5,086 bases of DNA from Clostridia bacterium (lineage in GTDB: Bacteria; Bacillota; Clostridia; Oscillospirales; QAMX01), in the NCBI GenBank assembly GCA_017556885.1, contig JAFYLV010000116.1, forward strand, positions 1 to 5,086, read 5' to 3'. Below, piece by piece: positions 4,609 through 5,086 of this stretch. The translations under genes were made by a program, and so were the position numbers. The notes under the pieces were generated by a model. The model did not search any database and was not told where the DNA came from. It saw only the letters and a list, made by a program, of their open reading frames with translations. Numbering within the stretch: the stretch's first letter is position 1; each line of letters opens with the position of its first letter.

Positions 4609-5086
4609 TTAGTTCTTGCCGTTGAGATATTCGCGGATGGCGGCAACGCCTGCGATCTTGGTGGCGTTATCGCCCTGCATCAGAACCAGCGTCGGTGCCT
4701 GACGGAGACCGAGGCTCTCGGCCAGCTCGCGGTTTTCGTCAACGATGAGCTTCTCGAAGGCGACGCCGGCCTTCTCAAGCATCGCTGCGGCAACCTTGCA
4801 GTTGGGGCAGGTCTTGGTGGCGAAGAGGATGACACGGTCCTCGGCGGTGGGGGCTGCGGGAACGGCGGCTGCAGGGGTGCAGCATCCGCCCTCCACCATC
4901 ACGGGACGGCCGTGGGTCAGGTGGGAATTGCCGATGTCGTAAACCTTGCGGTCTGCGTATTCCTGGCTCTTACCGTCGTTCCAGTTCTGGACCGGGCGGT
5001 AGTAACCGGTGATGCGGCTGTAGACCTCGGTCTTCTCGCCGCAGCGGGGGCAGGTAAAGTGCTCGCCGGCGATGTAACCGTGCTCG
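4609..5086 (-). CDS. nrdD: Anaerobic (class III) ribonucleotide reductase C-terminus with fused thioredoxin/glutaredoxin-like domain, partial
   Basis: NrdD reduces ribonucleoside triphosphates to deoxynucleotides by a glycyl-radical mechanism in anaerobes. The frame is open from the window edge to TAA at 4609-4611, giving the last 158 residues. Counting from the edge, EHFTCPRCGEKTEVYSRITG (8-27) is the second CxxC pair of the C-terminal zinc site plus the segment leading to the glycyl loop. YYRPVQNWNDGKSQEYADRK (28-47) is the clostridial-type glycyl-radical region, with G38 as the probable radical glycine. An Ala/Pro-rich linker with vicinal cysteines C68-C69 follows. Residues ~83-158 form a thioredoxin/glutaredoxin-like fold: VILFATKTCPNC (active-site C93 and C96), a helix, then QAPTLVLM with the cis-proline P131. 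The GTG/ATG at 4902-4897 looks like a start for a separate 97-residue protein, but the frame runs through from NrdD with no stop. The next gene is trxB, the likely reductant source for the fused domain. Confidence 0.9.
   Translation of the reverse strand, partial: EHGYIAGEHFTCPRCGEKTEVYSRITGYYRPVQNWNDGKSQEYADRKVYDIGNSHLTHGRPVMVEGGCCTPAAAVPAAPTAEDRVILFATKTCPNCKVAAAMLEKAGVAFEKLIVDENRELAESLGLRQAPTLVLMQGDNATKIAGVAAIREYLNGKN

Noticed and set aside
4609..4902. Separate 97-residue thioredoxin-like gene starting with GTG/ATG near 4902
   Set aside because: The frame is continuous with the NrdD C-terminus up to the window edge, with no stop and no convincing ribosome site before the GTG, so it is a domain of NrdD.

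Overview
The window looks like chromosomal DNA of an anaerobic, endospore-forming Bacillota, probably a fairly GC-rich member of the Clostridia (Oscillospirales/Ruminococcaceae-like). This rests on a YpeB germination protein, an oxygen-sensitive class III ribonucleotide reductase (NrdD), clostridial-style Shine-Dalgarno sequences and sigma-A boxes, and intrinsic terminators. The taxonomic call is inference from gene content only.

Left edge (1-535). The first ~100 bases look like part of a glycan-synthesis operon on the + strand: a possible gene end, then a ribosome site and the first ~25 residues of a glycosyltransferase. They run head-on into a minus-strand AfsR/SARP-type (BTAD) regulator that is cut off just after its DNA-binding domain. 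Neither gene is complete, so this is a rearrangement junction or an assembly join.

Region 526-1154. Divergent from the regulator is a TTG-started 137-residue protein of unknown function built from two copies of the same motif. The shared intergenic region has a near-consensus sigma-A promoter for the regulator. The small gene has a perfect -10 but no good -35, with repeats around it that could be activator sites. A 16-bp hairpin follows the small gene.

Region 1164-3060. ypeB (minus strand) is divergent from a small polytopic membrane protein of unknown function (plus strand). The ypeB start was moved inward, and a sigma-G-like promoter lies at the right distance upstream of it. The membrane gene ends inside a terminator hairpin shared with the convergent gene to its right.

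Region 3064-5086, all minus strand, in transcription order: the 3' end of nrdD with an in-frame C-terminal thioredoxin/glutaredoxin-like domain, then a thioredoxin reductase (trxB), then a GrpB-family nucleotidyltransferase-fold protein. The first two suggest a self-contained electron chain: reductase to fused CPNC redox domain to NrdD. The reductase keeps its FAD site and CAVC centre but lacks the usual arginine-rich NADPH 2'-phosphate motif, so its electron donor may not be NADPH. Each gene in this run ends in a strong hairpin, and the next gene starts only 20-25 nt beyond it, leaving almost no room for a separate promoter.

No tRNA, rRNA, CRISPR array, insertion sequence or integrase is visible, and no gene-free stretch exceeds 300 bases.
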